Source: Hydrococcus rivularis NIES-593 (lineage in GTDB: Bacteria > Cyanobacteriota > Cyanobacteriia > Cyanobacteriales > Microcystaceae). From it: 64,000 nt of DNA. The notes below the pieces were generated by a model. That model was not told the DNA's origin. It saw only the letters and a list, made by a program, of their open reading frames with translations, and did no database searches. Where the stretch lies: NCBI RefSeq assembly GCF_001904635.1, contig NZ_MRCB01000002.1, positions 62,001-126,000 of the forward strand, in the 5' to 3' direction. This document shows, in pieces, positions 26,725 to 35,956 of this stretch. The position numbers were made by a program, and so were the translations under genes. Each line of letters opens with the position of its first letter. The first letter of the stretch is position 1.

Positions 26725-27441
26725 TCATCGCGTCCATTCGTGTTTTTCTCTGGCATTGACCAGAAATTCGAGTTTGGCGCGATCGCGTTCTTTTTCTGCC
26801 GTGGTGGTTCCTTTGCGGAAGATTGCCCCCGTCGGACAAGCATCGACGCACTTGCCGCAAGAGGTACAAGCGCTTACCTCGCCCCAGGGCTGATTTAGCC
26901 CGGAAATAATGTAAGCAGCTGCACCGCGTTGTCCTACATCCCAAACGTGTGCCCCTTCGATTTCGTCGCAGACGCGAACGCAGCGGGTGCAGAGGATGCA
27001 ACGGTTGTGGTCGATGCCAAACTGCGGGTGAGAGATGTCAACGCCGCGATTGGGAAAGCGATAGGGAAAGCGCGTATGATCCATTCCCACTTGAATAGCA
27101 ACGTCCTGAAGTTCGCAATTGCCATTAGCGATACAAATAGAGCAAACGTGATTGCCTTCGGCAAAGAGCAATTCCACTGCCATGCGCCGATATTCTTGCA
27201 GTTTGGGGGTATTGGTACGCACTACCATCTCTTCTGCTACTTTCGTAACGCAAGATGGCAAGAGTTTATTGGTGCCTTCTATTTCTACCAGACACAACCG
27301 ACAAGCCCCCACATCGGAAACCCCGTCTAAATGGCAAAGGGTAGGAATGGGAATGCCCGCCTCTTTTGCTGCTTCTAAAATGGTAGCTCCATCTTCTATA
27401 GCGACGGGTCGATCGTCGATGGTTAAGGTTCTGACCGCCAT
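26725..27441 (-). CDS. hoxU: Bidirectional hydrogenase diaphorase subunit HoxU
   Basis: 238 residues, an Fe-S protein related to the N-terminus of complex I NuoG. The N-terminal [2Fe-2S] ferredoxin-like domain has CHLDGVSDVGACRLC; next comes the HVCSICIANGNCELQ cluster region near residue 100, then two [4Fe-4S] sites CILCTRCVRVC (~143-153) and CTSCGKCVDACPTGAI (~190-205). It transfers electrons between HoxF/HoxE and HoxY. Confidence 0.96.
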   Translation of the reverse strand: MAVRTLTIDDRPVAIEDGATILEAAKEAGIPIPTLCHLDGVSDVGACRLCLVEIEGTNKLLPSCVTKVAEEMVVRTNTPKLQEYRRMAVELLFAEGNHVCSICIANGNCELQDVAIQVGMDHTRFPYRFPNRGVDISHPQFGIDHNRCILCTRCVRVCDEIEGAHVWDVGQRGAAAYIISGLNQPWGEVSACTSCGKCVDACPTGAIFRKGTTTAEKERDRAKLEFLVNAREKHEWTR

Positions 27442-27578
27442 AAATGTTCTCCTTTTTTATTTGTCATTGTCGAGTCGCGCAACCCGCCCGGAAATTAATT
27501 TCCGGGCTAATAACCCAAGTCAGTTTAAACGGACTGAAAACTTCTGATTATCAGACAAGGAATTTATTCCTTGGCGGA

Positions 27579-29198
27579 CTAATGACTTACTAATACTTTT
27601 CCGTTCGGACTTTCTTGACTCAGCAACGCTAAATACTCTTCCTTGAAATAGCGCAGCGTACTCAAGACTGGATTGGGGGCACTGATCCCCAAACCGCACA
27701 GACTGGTATCCCTGACCATGTAACAGAGGTCTTCTAGTTTTTCCAAATCGGCCATGGTTGCCTGTCCCTTGAGAATTTTGTCGAGGAGTTCGTATAGTTG
27801 TACCGTACCCGCCCGACAGGGAATGCACTTGCCACAGGATTCTTCTCGACAGAATTCCATATAAAATTGGGCGACTTCTACCATGCTGGTGCTTTTATCC
27901 ATGACCACCATGCCGCCCGAACCCATCATCGAACCGACTTTGGTTAGGGAGTCGTAGTCTACAGGCGTATCGAGTAAGGAGGCGGGAATACAGCCGCCAG
28001 AAGGACCGCCCGTTTGCACGGCTTTGACTTCGCCATCGGGAACGCCGCCGCCCATGTCTTCGACGATTTCCCGCAGGGTAATCCCCATGGGGACTTCGAT
28101 CAGACCGTTGTTGCGAATTTTCCCGGTGAGGGCAAAGATTTTGGTGCCTTTGCTTTTTTCGGTACCGATACTGGCATACCAGTCTGCCCCTTCTCGGATG
28201 ATGGCGCTAATGTTAGCGAAGGTTTCGACGTTATTAATGAGAGTAGGACAGCCCCACAAACCGGATTCAGCGGGATAGGGCGGACGGGGAATTGGGTTGC
28301 CTCGCTTACCTTCTACAGATTGGATCAGGGCAGTTTCTTCGCCGCAGACAAACGCGCCCGCCCCGATGCGAATGTCGATCTTGAAATCAAAGGGAGAATC
28401 GAAGACTTGACTGCCGAGAATTCCGTATTTTCTGGCTTGCTGGATGGCTTTTTGCAGTCTTTGGATGGCGAGGGGATATTCGGCGCGAACGTAGATAAAG
28501 CCATGGTTGGCACCGACGGCATATCCTGCGATCGCCATTCCCTCTAATACCAAGTGGGGATCGCTTTCCAAGACGCTGCGATCCATAAAAGCACCAGGAT
28601 CGCCTTCGTCTCCGTTGCAGATGACGTATTTTTGCTCCCCAGGCATTTTTGCTACGGTTGCCCACTTCAAGCCCGTAGGATAGCCGCCGCCGCCGCGCCC
28701 GCGCAGCCCGCTTTTACTAATTTCTTCTACCACTTGAGGGGGGGACATTTCGTAGAGCGCTTTGTAGAGAGATTGATAGCCTCCAACCGCTATATATTCT
28801 TCGATGCGTTCGGGATCGATCTTGCCGCTATGTTTCCTGACGATCCGCATTTGGCGGGCAAAAAAGGGATGTTGGAAGTCGCCTTTAACTGCTTTTCCCT
28901 CTCCCTCGTTGAGAGCGGCAACGATGCTAGAGGCATCTTCTGGGGTGACTTCTTCGTAGAGGGTGTCTTCTGGATCGATTTGCACCAAAGGTCCGCGGCC
29001 GCAAAATCCCATACAGCCTACACCGATGACTTCAACGCGATCGCTCAACCCCGTTTCTTCTACCGCATTTTCAAGATTCCGCTTCACTGTCAGGGAATTA
29101 GCGGCTTGACAACCCGTCGAAGTACAGCAATGTACTCGAATGCTTTTTTGTCTTTCCCGTTCTGCTTTGGCTACTTCTAATAGTTCGCTCAAATCCAT
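27579..29198 (-). CDS. hoxF: Bidirectional hydrogenase diaphorase subunit HoxF (NAD(P)H/FMN)
   Basis: 539 residues, NuoF-like. An N-terminal thioredoxin-like [2Fe-2S] domain ([18 protein letters not shown]) precedes the FMN/NADH domain ([13 protein letters not shown] near 170, the [13 protein letters not shown] loop) and the C-terminal [4Fe-4S] site [13 protein letters not shown] near 455. It couples the hydrogenase to NAD(P)H or ferredoxin. The gap to hoxE is 48 bp; the gap to hoxU is 137 bp with no inserted ORF. Confidence 0.97.
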   Translation of the reverse strand: MDLSELLEVAKAERERQKSIRVHCCTSTGCQAANSLTVKRNLENAVEETGLSDRVEVIGVGCMGFCGRGPLVQIDPEDTLYEEVTPEDASSIVAALNEGEGKAVKGDFQHPFFARQMRIVRKHSGKIDPERIEEYIAVGGYQSLYKALYEMSPPQVVEEISKSGLRGRGGGGYPTGLKWATVAKMPGEQKYVICNGDEGDPGAFMDRSVLESDPHLVLEGMAIAGYAVGANHGFIYVRAEYPLAIQRLQKAIQQARKYGILGSQVFDSPFDFKIDIRIGAGAFVCGEETALIQSVEGKRGNPIPRPPYPAESGLWGCPTLINNVETFANISAIIREGADWYASIGTEKSKGTKIFALTGKIRNNGLIEVPMGITLREIVEDMGGGVPDGEVKAVQTGGPSGGCIPASLLDTPVDYDSLTKVGSMMGSGGMVVMDKSTSMVEVAQFYMEFCREESCGKCIPCRAGTVQLYELLDKILKGQATMADLEKLEDLCYMVRDTSLCGLGISAPNPVLSTLRYFKEEYLALLSQESPNGKVLVSH

Positions 29199-29246
29199 AA
29201 TTAATGTTCTCCTCTGATAGCGTCAGACAGTCGCGATCGCAAGAAT

Positions 29247-29795
29247 TTAAGAAGCTTTAGACCGCCAAGCTTTGATTTTGTCGAGTACCATTTCTGGCTC
29301 TTGTTTCCCGGCAACAGCGCCATCAAACACGACTGCCGGAGCGATGCCGCATGCCCCAATACAGCGCGCTGCCATCAGAGAGACTTCTCCGTCTGGCGTG
29401 GTCTCGCCAATGCTAATGCCGAGTTCTTTCTCCAGTGCTGCCACGATCTTGCCGCTCCCTTTGACGTAGCAAGCCGTTCCCAGGCAGACGACGCAGCTAT
29501 GAGCGCCGCTGGGTTTGAGCGAGAAGAGATGGTAAAAGGTTGCCACGCCATAAACGCGACTCAACGGCAATTTCAACTGTCGCGCCACGTACTCCAGCAC
29601 CTCTGGTTCTAGGTAGCCAAAGGATTCCTGCGCCTTATGCAACACTTCAATTAAGGAATCCTGGCGATAATGGTGGCGCTTCATGGTGATGTCTAGCGCT
29701 TTTAAGCGTTTGTCTGCCTGTTTATCGCTCTTAGGATTGGCTTTTTTTTCACTTGACAATTCTTTAACTTTTTGTTCGGTCGTAACGGTTTGCAT
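29247..29795 (-). CDS. hoxE: Bidirectional hydrogenase diaphorase subunit HoxE
   Basis: 182 residues, NuoE-like. The [2Fe-2S] ligands are Cys104 and Cys109 (CLGTAC) and Cys145 and Cys149 (CIGAC). A lysine-rich, low-complexity segment of ~35 residues precedes the core. It is the first gene of hoxEFUYH. Its start codon is about 60 bp downstream of a 14-bp palindrome (29854-29867), and behind that lies the pckA pseudogene in the same direction. Confidence 0.95.
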   Translation of the reverse strand: MQTVTTEQKVKELSSEKKANPKSDKQADKRLKALDITMKRHHYRQDSLIEVLHKAQESFGYLEPEVLEYVARQLKLPLSRVYGVATFYHLFSLKPSGAHSCVVCLGTACYVKGSGKIVAALEKELGISIGETTPDGEVSLMAARCIGACGIAPAVVFDGAVAGKQEPEMVLDKIKAWRSKAS

Positions 29796-29853
29796 CGTTG
29801 TTAATCCCTTTTGCCTTTTTTATGGGTGCCAAGCTTTGCTCTCCCAGGAAGGA

Positions 29854-29867
29854 CGGTTCGCGAACCG
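29854..29867. promoter_or_regulatory. 14-bp perfect palindrome upstream of hoxE
   Basis: CGGTTCGCGAACCG lies between the pckA pseudogene and hoxE. It could be an operator, or a short hairpin terminating pckA transcription. No promoter elements could be placed with confidence in this 83-bp gap. Confidence 0.4.
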
Positions 29868-29878
29868 CCTCACTGCAT

Positions 29879-30770
29879 TTATTGAACCTTCGGATTTGCT
29901 TGGACAATTTCTGGACTGGCGGTAGTAAACTTTTGGAAATTCTCGACAAACCTTTTAGCTAATTCTCGCGCTTGTTGCTCGTAAGCTTCTGGATCGTTCC
30001 AAGTATTTTAAGTATTTTTAGGATTGAGAATTTTACTGGGTACTTCCGGTACGGTTTCTGGGAGAGAAAAAACACTGACCAAAACATGCGGAGAAAGTCA
30101 CTTGAGGTGTGGTAATTCCTCGCTCTGTTCCCGCTAGCTTGCTCGTGTAACCAGAGATGACAAACCCTTCGCTGCGGATGCCATCTTCTTCTGGGTCGCC
30201 TTGGAATCCCGGTACGGCAATAACGGTAAAATCTGCTTGATGCTCTGCTAGCTCGTCTGTCGTCGGTCGCAAGAACAGTTGATGAACAAAGAGGTTTTGG
30301 AAGGCAAATTCGTTGACGACGCGAACGCCAAACCGATACCTGGGATCGGCACCGACAAAATCATCAAAAATATAGAGATCGCGCCCCTGAACGTAGGCGA
30401 GAACTCGCCGATACAAGCGATCGAAAGTCTCTTCGTACAGGGGAACATTGAGGTTATTCCAGTGAATCTCGTCGCGAGTGCTGGGTTCGTCAACGATATA
30501 TCTGTCCTGTGGCGATCGCCCGGTATATTTTCCCGTCTCGACAACGAAAGCGCCATTGCTGGCTAGCCGTCCTTCGCCACGCGCGAGGGCGTGTTGAATC
30601 AACTGCGCAACGGGGATATTGCGATAGACCCAACCCGGATTTTTGATACCCAGCGTCTCCAATCCGTAAGTTTCAGGATGATACAACTTATCAAAAGAAA
30701 AGAGTTCTTTGCTCGAAACATTGCTTCTATTCCGTTCTAGAAGATATTGAGTTAACCCTGAGTTGAGCAA
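29879..30770 (-). pseudogene. pckA: ATP-dependent phosphoenolpyruvate carboxykinase, decayed
   Basis: The N-terminal ~210 residues match PckA (LYHPETYGLETLGIKNPGW, ETGKYTGRSPQDRYIVDE, RYRFGVRVVNE). The frame then jumps from EGFVI straight to SGYTSKLAGTERGIT, losing the P-loop and metal-binding residues, about 150 residues in the family. After SACFGQ a second deletion plus frameshift joins to LPETVPEVPSKILNPKNT. There a 9-bp tandem duplication (AAAATACTT twice) creates a TAA, after which NTWNDPEAYEQQARELAKRF...EIVQANPKVQ continues to the natural stop at 29879. The 5' end has only a TTG start. The intact enzyme is ~530-540 residues, so this copy cannot be functional. Confidence 0.93.
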
Positions 30771-30815
30771 ACTCCGGTAATCGTTACTCTCTAAACTTTT
30801 AAGCTCGATCGTGAC

Positions 30816-31488
30816 TTAACCTTGCCTAATGCAGCCTTAATTAAATTATTAAAAAAGCGTGACTTTTAGGTCTTCTTAAAAATTGGCAAGGTTCGGTTAC
30901 AGTCTTGAAATACTTTGTTGTTTTTTCTATCAATTCAAGTCTAGATCGAATCTTTTATTCAAGTAAAAATTTTAAGAAAAAGGAAATAATCTGGAAAACA
31001 ATTAGACGCGATCGTTAAAAGCTCGCGATATCTTTGACTTGTATTTGAGTACATTCTTCCCGAACCCGATTCAGCAATAAATCAGGTTTTTAGTACTGCG
31101 ATCGCATCAATAACCATCAAGATCGATCGCATAATTTACAATTATAGCTGGGTTAGTATTAAATAAATCAGAAGGTATTGGTTTGATAGAAAGTAATATG
31201 TTGAGCCTGATTAAGATTGTTAATTTTATCTGCTAGCCTATAGCATATAACTTGCTTTTTTTTAGTATAACGTGCCGATTTTGTACTCAAACAAATGAAT
31301 TCTGTAAATAAAATTGTCCTGGAATTTTCGGTGCAACTACACGCAAAATTATCCGAATAGTTACGACCGCAGCGATTGAGCGCCAAGAATTCACTCAATT
31401 CCTCTTGTATCAAGCAATGCTGGCAACAATGAAAAAACACCCCAATCCCAGAGACTGGGCGGGGTTAACTTTACATTAGCAAATCCGA
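30816..31488. other. Intergenic region without a supported gene
   Basis: About 670 bp upstream of the pckA relic and downstream of the DUF2996 gene. A minus-strand frame of 90 codons at 31168-31440 is cysteine-rich at its N-terminus but has no recognisable motif or ribosome binding site, and I do not call it. The rest is AT-rich with isolated GCGATCGC-like sites. Confidence 0.45.
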
Positions 31489-31944
31489 TTAATTTCTAGT
31501 GAGCCACTTTTGACCGTTAAGACGCTGCAAAGTATACATGATCAGTAAATCCAAGCTCGCTTTGCGCTCGTCTATCATAAACGACTCGATAATGCTGGGG
31601 CGAGCGCCATTGGTGCTGCAAGAAAAGGCTTTTTTGCCGTTGATATTTTCGTCTAAAAAGTAAAGATTAAACTGACGCTTTCCGTTTTGCCATTTGCCGA
31701 TGACTTGCCAGCACTGCTCGTTTGCTCCCGCTATAGGCAGCGGTTCCTTAGCAAACTTTAACTCCGCATCCTCAAGTCCTAGCTTAGCCAAGGTTTCTTT
31801 GAGAGCAGGAACGAAGTGCTGCTCCATAAATTCGGTAAAGGGTTTATCCTCAATGGCGGGTTCTTTCGGCTTTTTCGCTGCTGCTGGTTTTGTTGCGGCA
31901 GCAGGCTTTTTGGTTTCTGGAGTGGGTGTGGTTTCTTCTGCCAT
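31489..31944 (-). CDS. DUF2996 protein
   Basis: 151 residues. A low-complexity N-terminus of Ala, Lys, Pro and Thr (residues 1-35) is followed by a conserved domain (FTEFMEQHFVPALKETLAKLG, CWQVIGKWQNGKRQFNLYFLDENINGKKAFSCS, PSIIESFMIDERK). This matches the cyanobacterial/plastid DUF2996 family of unknown function. Soluble. It is divergent from bciB, with a ~200-bp shared upstream region. Confidence 0.85.
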   Translation of the reverse strand: MAEETTPTPETKKPAAATKPAAAKKPKEPAIEDKPFTEFMEQHFVPALKETLAKLGLEDAELKFAKEPLPIAGANEQCWQVIGKWQNGKRQFNLYFLDENINGKKAFSCSTNGARPSIIESFMIDERKASLDLLIMYTLQRLNGQKWLTRN

Positions 31945-32142
31945 AATCTTTAAGATGCGATCGCTATTTAATTCCCTCTAGAATATATCCTACAAGCTGA
32001 AGCTTTGCGCTGTTGGAGATATTGGCTTTTCTCATAACTAATACAACCTCGTTACATTCCTTTAAACTCCTTAGCTTTGTGTCTCGATTCTGCTTTAATC
32101 TGAAAAATTGTTACATAAAATTCGTTAACAAACGCTATATAG

Positions 32143-33336
32143 ATGACCTCGGTTGCACCTCACAAAAAAGCCAAAGCGCTCAAACCCAACAGTCGCCGCC
32201 CCGCTAAGGAACTCTGTAGCGAATGCGGACTGTGCGATACCTACTACATTCATTACGTTAAAGAAGCCTGCGCCTTTCTCAACCAACAAATCGCCGAACT
32301 CGAAGCAGAAGCCCACGGACGCAGCCGTAATTTAGATAGCCAAGACGACTGGTACTTCGGCGTGCATCAAGACATGATGGCAGCCAGGAAAAAGCAACCC
32401 ATCGAAGGGGCGCAATGGACGGGGATTGTCAGTACCATCGCCTGCGAAATGCTAAATCGCGGCATCGTAGAAGGGGTAGTCTGCATTCAAAATACCAAAG
32501 AAGACCGATTTCAACCCAAGCCAGTCCTCGCCAAAACTCCAGAAGAAGTTCTTGCTGCCAAAGTTAATAAACCAACCCTTTCCCCCAATCTTTCCGTCCT
32601 CGAAGAAATAGAAAAATCGGGCATGAAGCGGTTGCTAGTCATCGGAGTCGGTTGCCAAATTCAAGCATTGCGGACGGTTGAAAAAGAATTGGGACTAGAA
32701 AAACTCTTCGTTTTGGGAACGCCCTGCGTCGATAACGTAACCCGTGCTGGCTTGCAAAAATTTCTCGATACGACGAGTAAATCTCCCAATACCGTCGTGC
32801 ATTACGAATTTATGCAAGACTTTAAAGTGCATTTTAAACACGAAGATGGCTCGATCGAAAAAGTTCCTTTTTTTGGACTCAAAACCAATCAATTGAAAGA
32901 CGTTTTTGCCCCTTCTTGCATGAGTTGCTTTGATTATGTCAACTCGTTAGCCGACTTAGTTGTAGGCTATATGGGCGCACCTTTTGGCTGGCAATGGATT
33001 GTCGTGCGCAACGAAAAAGGACAAGAAATGTTGGAGTTAGTGCGAGAGCAACTCGATACCCAACCCGTCATGTCAAAAGGAGATAGAAAACAGGCAGTAC
33101 AACAGAGCATTCCCGCTTATGATAAAGGAGTAACGCTGCCGATGTGGGCGGCAAAATTAATGGGAGTTGTTATCGAAAAAATTGGTCCCAAAGGATTAGA
33201 ATATGCCCGCTTTTCCATCGATTCCCATTTCACTCGCAATTATCTGTATGTAAAGCGGAACTATCGAGAAAAATTGGAGTCTCACGTACCAGAATTTGCC
33301 AAGCGCATTGTCGGACAGTATAAGTTACCTGAGTAA
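32143..33336 (+). CDS. bciB: Divinyl (proto)chlorophyllide 8-vinyl reductase, BciB/FrhB type
   Basis: 397 residues of the F420-hydrogenase beta-subunit-like family. Cysteine clusters expected for iron-sulfur centres are visible: LCSECGLCD near residue 25, GVGCQIQALRT, GTPCVDNV, and APSCMSCFDY near 260. Cyanobacterial members (Synechocystis Slr1923) reduce the 8-vinyl group of divinyl chlorophyll precursors using ferredoxin and FAD. Related plant proteins are 7-hydroxymethyl chlorophyll a reductases, so the exact substrate is assigned from lineage. The ATG at 32143 gives a normal length. Confidence 0.88.
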   Translation: MTSVAPHKKAKALKPNSRRPAKELCSECGLCDTYYIHYVKEACAFLNQQIAELEAEAHGRSRNLDSQDDWYFGVHQDMMAARKKQPIEGAQWTGIVSTIACEMLNRGIVEGVVCIQNTKEDRFQPKPVLAKTPEEVLAAKVNKPTLSPNLSVLEEIEKSGMKRLLVIGVGCQIQALRTVEKELGLEKLFVLGTPCVDNVTRAGLQKFLDTTSKSPNTVVHYEFMQDFKVHFKHEDGSIEKVPFFGLKTNQLKDVFAPSCMSCFDYVNSLADLVVGYMGAPFGWQWIVVRNEKGQEMLELVREQLDTQPVMSKGDRKQAVQQSIPAYDKGVTLPMWAAKLMGVVIEKIGPKGLEYARFSIDSHFTRNYLYVKRNYREKLESHVPEFAKRIVGQYKLPE

Positions 33337-33391
33337 ATTTTAGAGCATTACTAATTTCGACTTCTATCTTCTAAATTCTTACTTTCTTGCC

Positions 33392-33979
33392 ATGATTATC
33401 GCAATTACTGCCCTTAAAGGTGGGGTAGGCAAAACAACAACTGCTATACATTTAGCTGCCTACTTTCAGCAAAAAGCCCCGACTTTATTAATCGATGCCG
33501 ATCGCAACCGTTCGGCGTTAGTTTGGTCAAAAGAAGATAAATTGCCATTCTACGTCGCTTCTCAAGCAGGTTCTACCAGCTTAGTCAAAAAATATACTCA
33601 CATCGTCATCGATACGCAAGCCAGACCGGAAATTGAAGATCTAAAAGACTTAGCATCGGCAAGCGATTTGCTAATTATTCCCACGACTCCCAATCATTTA
33701 GATTTAGATACCACGGTCAAAACCGTCGAGGTCCTAGAATCTCTACAGGCTAATTTTAAGGTGCTTCTAACCCAGGTAGACTCTCGCACCAAAAGCGGAC
33801 GCGAAGCTAGAGAATTTATTAAAGAACATCACCTGCCCGCATTTAAGACTGATATTCCTCATCTGGTTGCCTTTGAAAGAGCGCCTGAGAGGGGGGTTAT
33901 TATTAAAGACTATCCCGATCCGCGATCGCAAGTGGGTTGGTCTAGCTATGTCGCTGTCGCACGGGAAATCCTATCATAA
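33392..33979 (+). CDS. ParA/MinD-family ATPase, compact
   Basis: 195 residues, about the minimum size of the family. The deviant Walker A box KGGVGKTTT is at residues 9-17, Walker A' is LLIDADRNRSAL, and the Walker B region VIDTQARPE follows, with the switch lysine in place. No ParB gene or centromere-like repeat is adjacent, so it is a chromosomal orphan ParA whose cargo is unknown. It follows bciB after 55 bp on the same strand. Confidence 0.88.
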   Translation: MIIAITALKGGVGKTTTAIHLAAYFQQKAPTLLIDADRNRSALVWSKEDKLPFYVASQAGSTSLVKKYTHIVIDTQARPEIEDLKDLASASDLLIIPTTPNHLDLDTTVKTVEVLESLQANFKVLLTQVDSRTKSGREAREFIKEHHLPAFKTDIPHLVAFERAPERGVIIKDYPDPRSQVGWSSYVAVAREILS

Positions 33980-34102
33980 ATTGTCTATAAAAATGGCAAA
34001 AGAAAAAATTCTTTGTCTAGGAAGACCTTGCATCATTCTCAACAACTACTGTTGTCATTAATTTCCTGTCCGAGCGAAACAGAAAGTAGCGAGGTCAATA
34101 TG

Positions 34103-35083
34103 TCAATGTAGTAAATCGATCGCGACCAGAAAAAACAGCGCGATCGCTAACCAAATGAGAAAGCAATAGCGAGTTAATCGCAAGGCTTGGTAAATTTTTT
34201 CAGAAGTAATAGGATAGGTGGGGTCGCCCAATAACGGTTTATATTTAACGACCCCGCCGTAGACATTATTCCCCCCTAATTGCACTCCCAAAATCGCCGC
34301 ATAAGCGCATTCACTCCAACCAGAATTAGGACTGGGATCTTTAACTGCATCGCGACGACACATTCGCAAAACCGGGCCGGGTTTGCCCGAAAGCAGTGCC
34401 AGCGTCAACACGGTTAAGCGGCAGGGAAGCCATGTCAGCCGATCCTCTAATTGGGCGCTAAACCAGCCGATATCTATATAGGGTTCTTGGCGATAGCCCA
34501 GCATCGAATCGAGAGTACTAACGGCTTTATAGGCTAAGGCGAGGGGAACGCTACCCAAACTGGGGACAAACGCACCGATAATGGCATAAAATAGCGGAGC
34601 TGTCACGCCATCTGGGGTATTTTCTGCGACGGTTTCTAATATCGCCCGTAAAATTTCTGATTGACAAAGATGTGCCGTATCTCGACCGACATATCGACCC
34701 AATTTAGAACGAGCTAGTTTAATATCGCCAGAACTTAATGGTTGCAAAACATCGATCGCTGCTTTTCTCAAACTACGACCGGCAAAACAACTTGCTAATA
34801 AGATTATTTCGATTACAATTCCTAAGGCGGGATGAATCCAAGTTGCTCCCCAGACAATTAACCATCCCACCAGTCCGCTGCCAATAATTAATCCTGTGCT
34901 TAAGATAATTCCAGCTACGCGACGCTGCCATCGGTCTTGGAAATAGTTAATCGCTAACTGGGTGAAATGAGAAATAATCCATCCCATGACTTGTACGGGA
35001 TGAAGCCATCTCCAAGGATCTGCGACTAAAAAATCTAAAATGGCAGCCAACAGTAAGACAACGACAGCGATATTGACCCTCAC
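34103..35083 (-). CDS. cbiB: Adenosylcobinamide-phosphate synthase
   Basis: 326 residues, polytopic. It attaches the aminopropanol arm in late cobamide synthesis. Family motifs: DFLVADPWRWLHPVQVMGW at the N-terminus, ILETVAENTPDGVTAPLFYAIIG in the middle, and RRDAVKDPSPNSGWSECAYAAILGVQLGG towards the end. No other cobamide gene and no cobalamin riboswitch was seen nearby; the gene starts only 16 bp from the stop of the GFA gene. Confidence 0.95.
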   Translation of the reverse strand: MRVNIAVVVLLLAAILDFLVADPWRWLHPVQVMGWIISHFTQLAINYFQDRWQRRVAGIILSTGLIIGSGLVGWLIVWGATWIHPALGIVIEIILLASCFAGRSLRKAAIDVLQPLSSGDIKLARSKLGRYVGRDTAHLCQSEILRAILETVAENTPDGVTAPLFYAIIGAFVPSLGSVPLALAYKAVSTLDSMLGYRQEPYIDIGWFSAQLEDRLTWLPCRLTVLTLALLSGKPGPVLRMCRRDAVKDPSPNSGWSECAYAAILGVQLGGNNVYGGVVKYKPLLGDPTYPITSEKIYQALRLTRYCFLIWLAIALFFLVAIDLLH

Positions 35084-35099
35084 AATCTTCTAGCTAAAT

Positions 35100-35498
35100 T
35101 CAGACCTCAGAATTCTGAATTTTATCAATATTTTCTTCCCAATTAGCCCCGTCAAAAAGCTGGAGTTTAAATTTCGCTAGGACATCTTCATCGAGACAGC
35201 GAACGTTGACATCAATCCAGTTAGGATGGGAGCGGGGGCGATAGAAAGGATGAATGCCACAAATCCGGCAAAAAGTATGTTTAGCTGTATGAGTACCAAA
35301 GGTGTAAGTCTCTAAAACTTCAGACCCTTTGAGTAAGGTAAATTTTTCCGGCGGCACGATTAGATGAAGAAAGCCTTTTTTGCGGCAGATCGAGCAATTA
35401 CACTCGATAGCTTCCCAACGATCGACAATCACTTGAAAGCGAACTGCACCGCAGTGACAACCCCCTTCAAAAGTGACGGATTCGTTAACTATTGTCAT
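35100..35498 (-). CDS. GFA-family zinc protein
   Basis: 132 residues with the CENP-V/GFA fold. Zinc-binding cysteines appear in order: GGCHCGAVRF, CNCSICRKKG and FCRICGIHPFY. The family is named after glutathione-dependent formaldehyde-activating enzyme, but most members are of unknown function. It sits between the Rrf2 gene and cbiB on the same strand with short gaps (14 and 16 bp), suggesting cotranscription. Confidence 0.88.
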   Translation of the reverse strand: MTIVNESVTFEGGCHCGAVRFQVIVDRWEAIECNCSICRKKGFLHLIVPPEKFTLLKGSEVLETYTFGTHTAKHTFCRICGIHPFYRPRSHPNWIDVNVRCLDEDVLAKFKLQLFDGANWEENIDKIQNSEV

Positions 35499-35512
35499 GA
35501 GAATTAAATAAT

Positions 35513-35956
35513 CTAAACAACAAAGCTAGTTTCCTCTCCAACAGCGGCTTGCCAGCTACGAGCATCGTAATAGAGATCCGCAAGAGTGATACTATAAAGT
35601 GCCTCTTTCAATTTCTGATGGAGTCGCTTCCACAAACTAAATGTTACCCAATCTTCAGCTTGTTCTGCGTCTGGACGATAGCGAGGTAAAGGCTCAATTG
35701 TTTCTCCTACAGCTTCTAAAATTTGACCGAGAGAAATTTGACTTGGTTGACGAGCTAATTGATACCCACCTTGGGAACCTCTTACTGATATAACTAAGCC
35801 AGCACGACGCATTTCGATCAACAATTTTTCCAAATAAGGAGCGGGTAAATCTTGTCTGTGTGCGATCGCTTTTACCGAGGTCGGACCGTAACCGGGCTGT
35901 AAACTTAGATCTAGTAAGGCTTTAACGCTATAATGACCGCGAGTTGTGAGCTTCAT
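35513..35956 (-). CDS. Rrf2-family transcriptional regulator without Fe-S cysteines
   Basis: 147 residues from the ATG at 35956 (MKLTTRGHYSVKALLDL, the family N-terminus); an upstream in-frame TTG would add ten residues. The winged-helix DNA-binding part includes AHRQDLPAPYLEKLLIEMRRAGLV and VRGSQGGYQLAR. The protein contains no cysteine at all, so it cannot bind the [2Fe-2S] cluster of IscR or NsrR. It is probably first in an operon with the GFA gene and cbiB. Target genes unknown. Confidence 0.9.
   Translation of the reverse strand: MKLTTRGHYSVKALLDLSLQPGYGPTSVKAIAHRQDLPAPYLEKLLIEMRRAGLVISVRGSQGGYQLARQPSQISLGQILEAVGETIEPLPRYRPDAEQAEDWVTFSLWKRLHQKLKEALYSITLADLYYDARSWQAAVGEETSFVV

Noticed and set aside
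28554-29180. 208-codon antisense frame opposite hoxF
   Set aside because: Shadow frame; hoxF has complete domains on the other strand.
31168-31440. 90-codon minus-strand frame, cysteine-rich near its N-terminus
   Set aside because: No ribosome binding site, no recognisable motif, lies in AT-rich intergenic DNA; more likely chance.
35084-35100. Search for a cobalamin riboswitch upstream of cbiB
   Set aside because: The gap to the preceding gene is only 16 bp and no B12-box-like sequence was seen.
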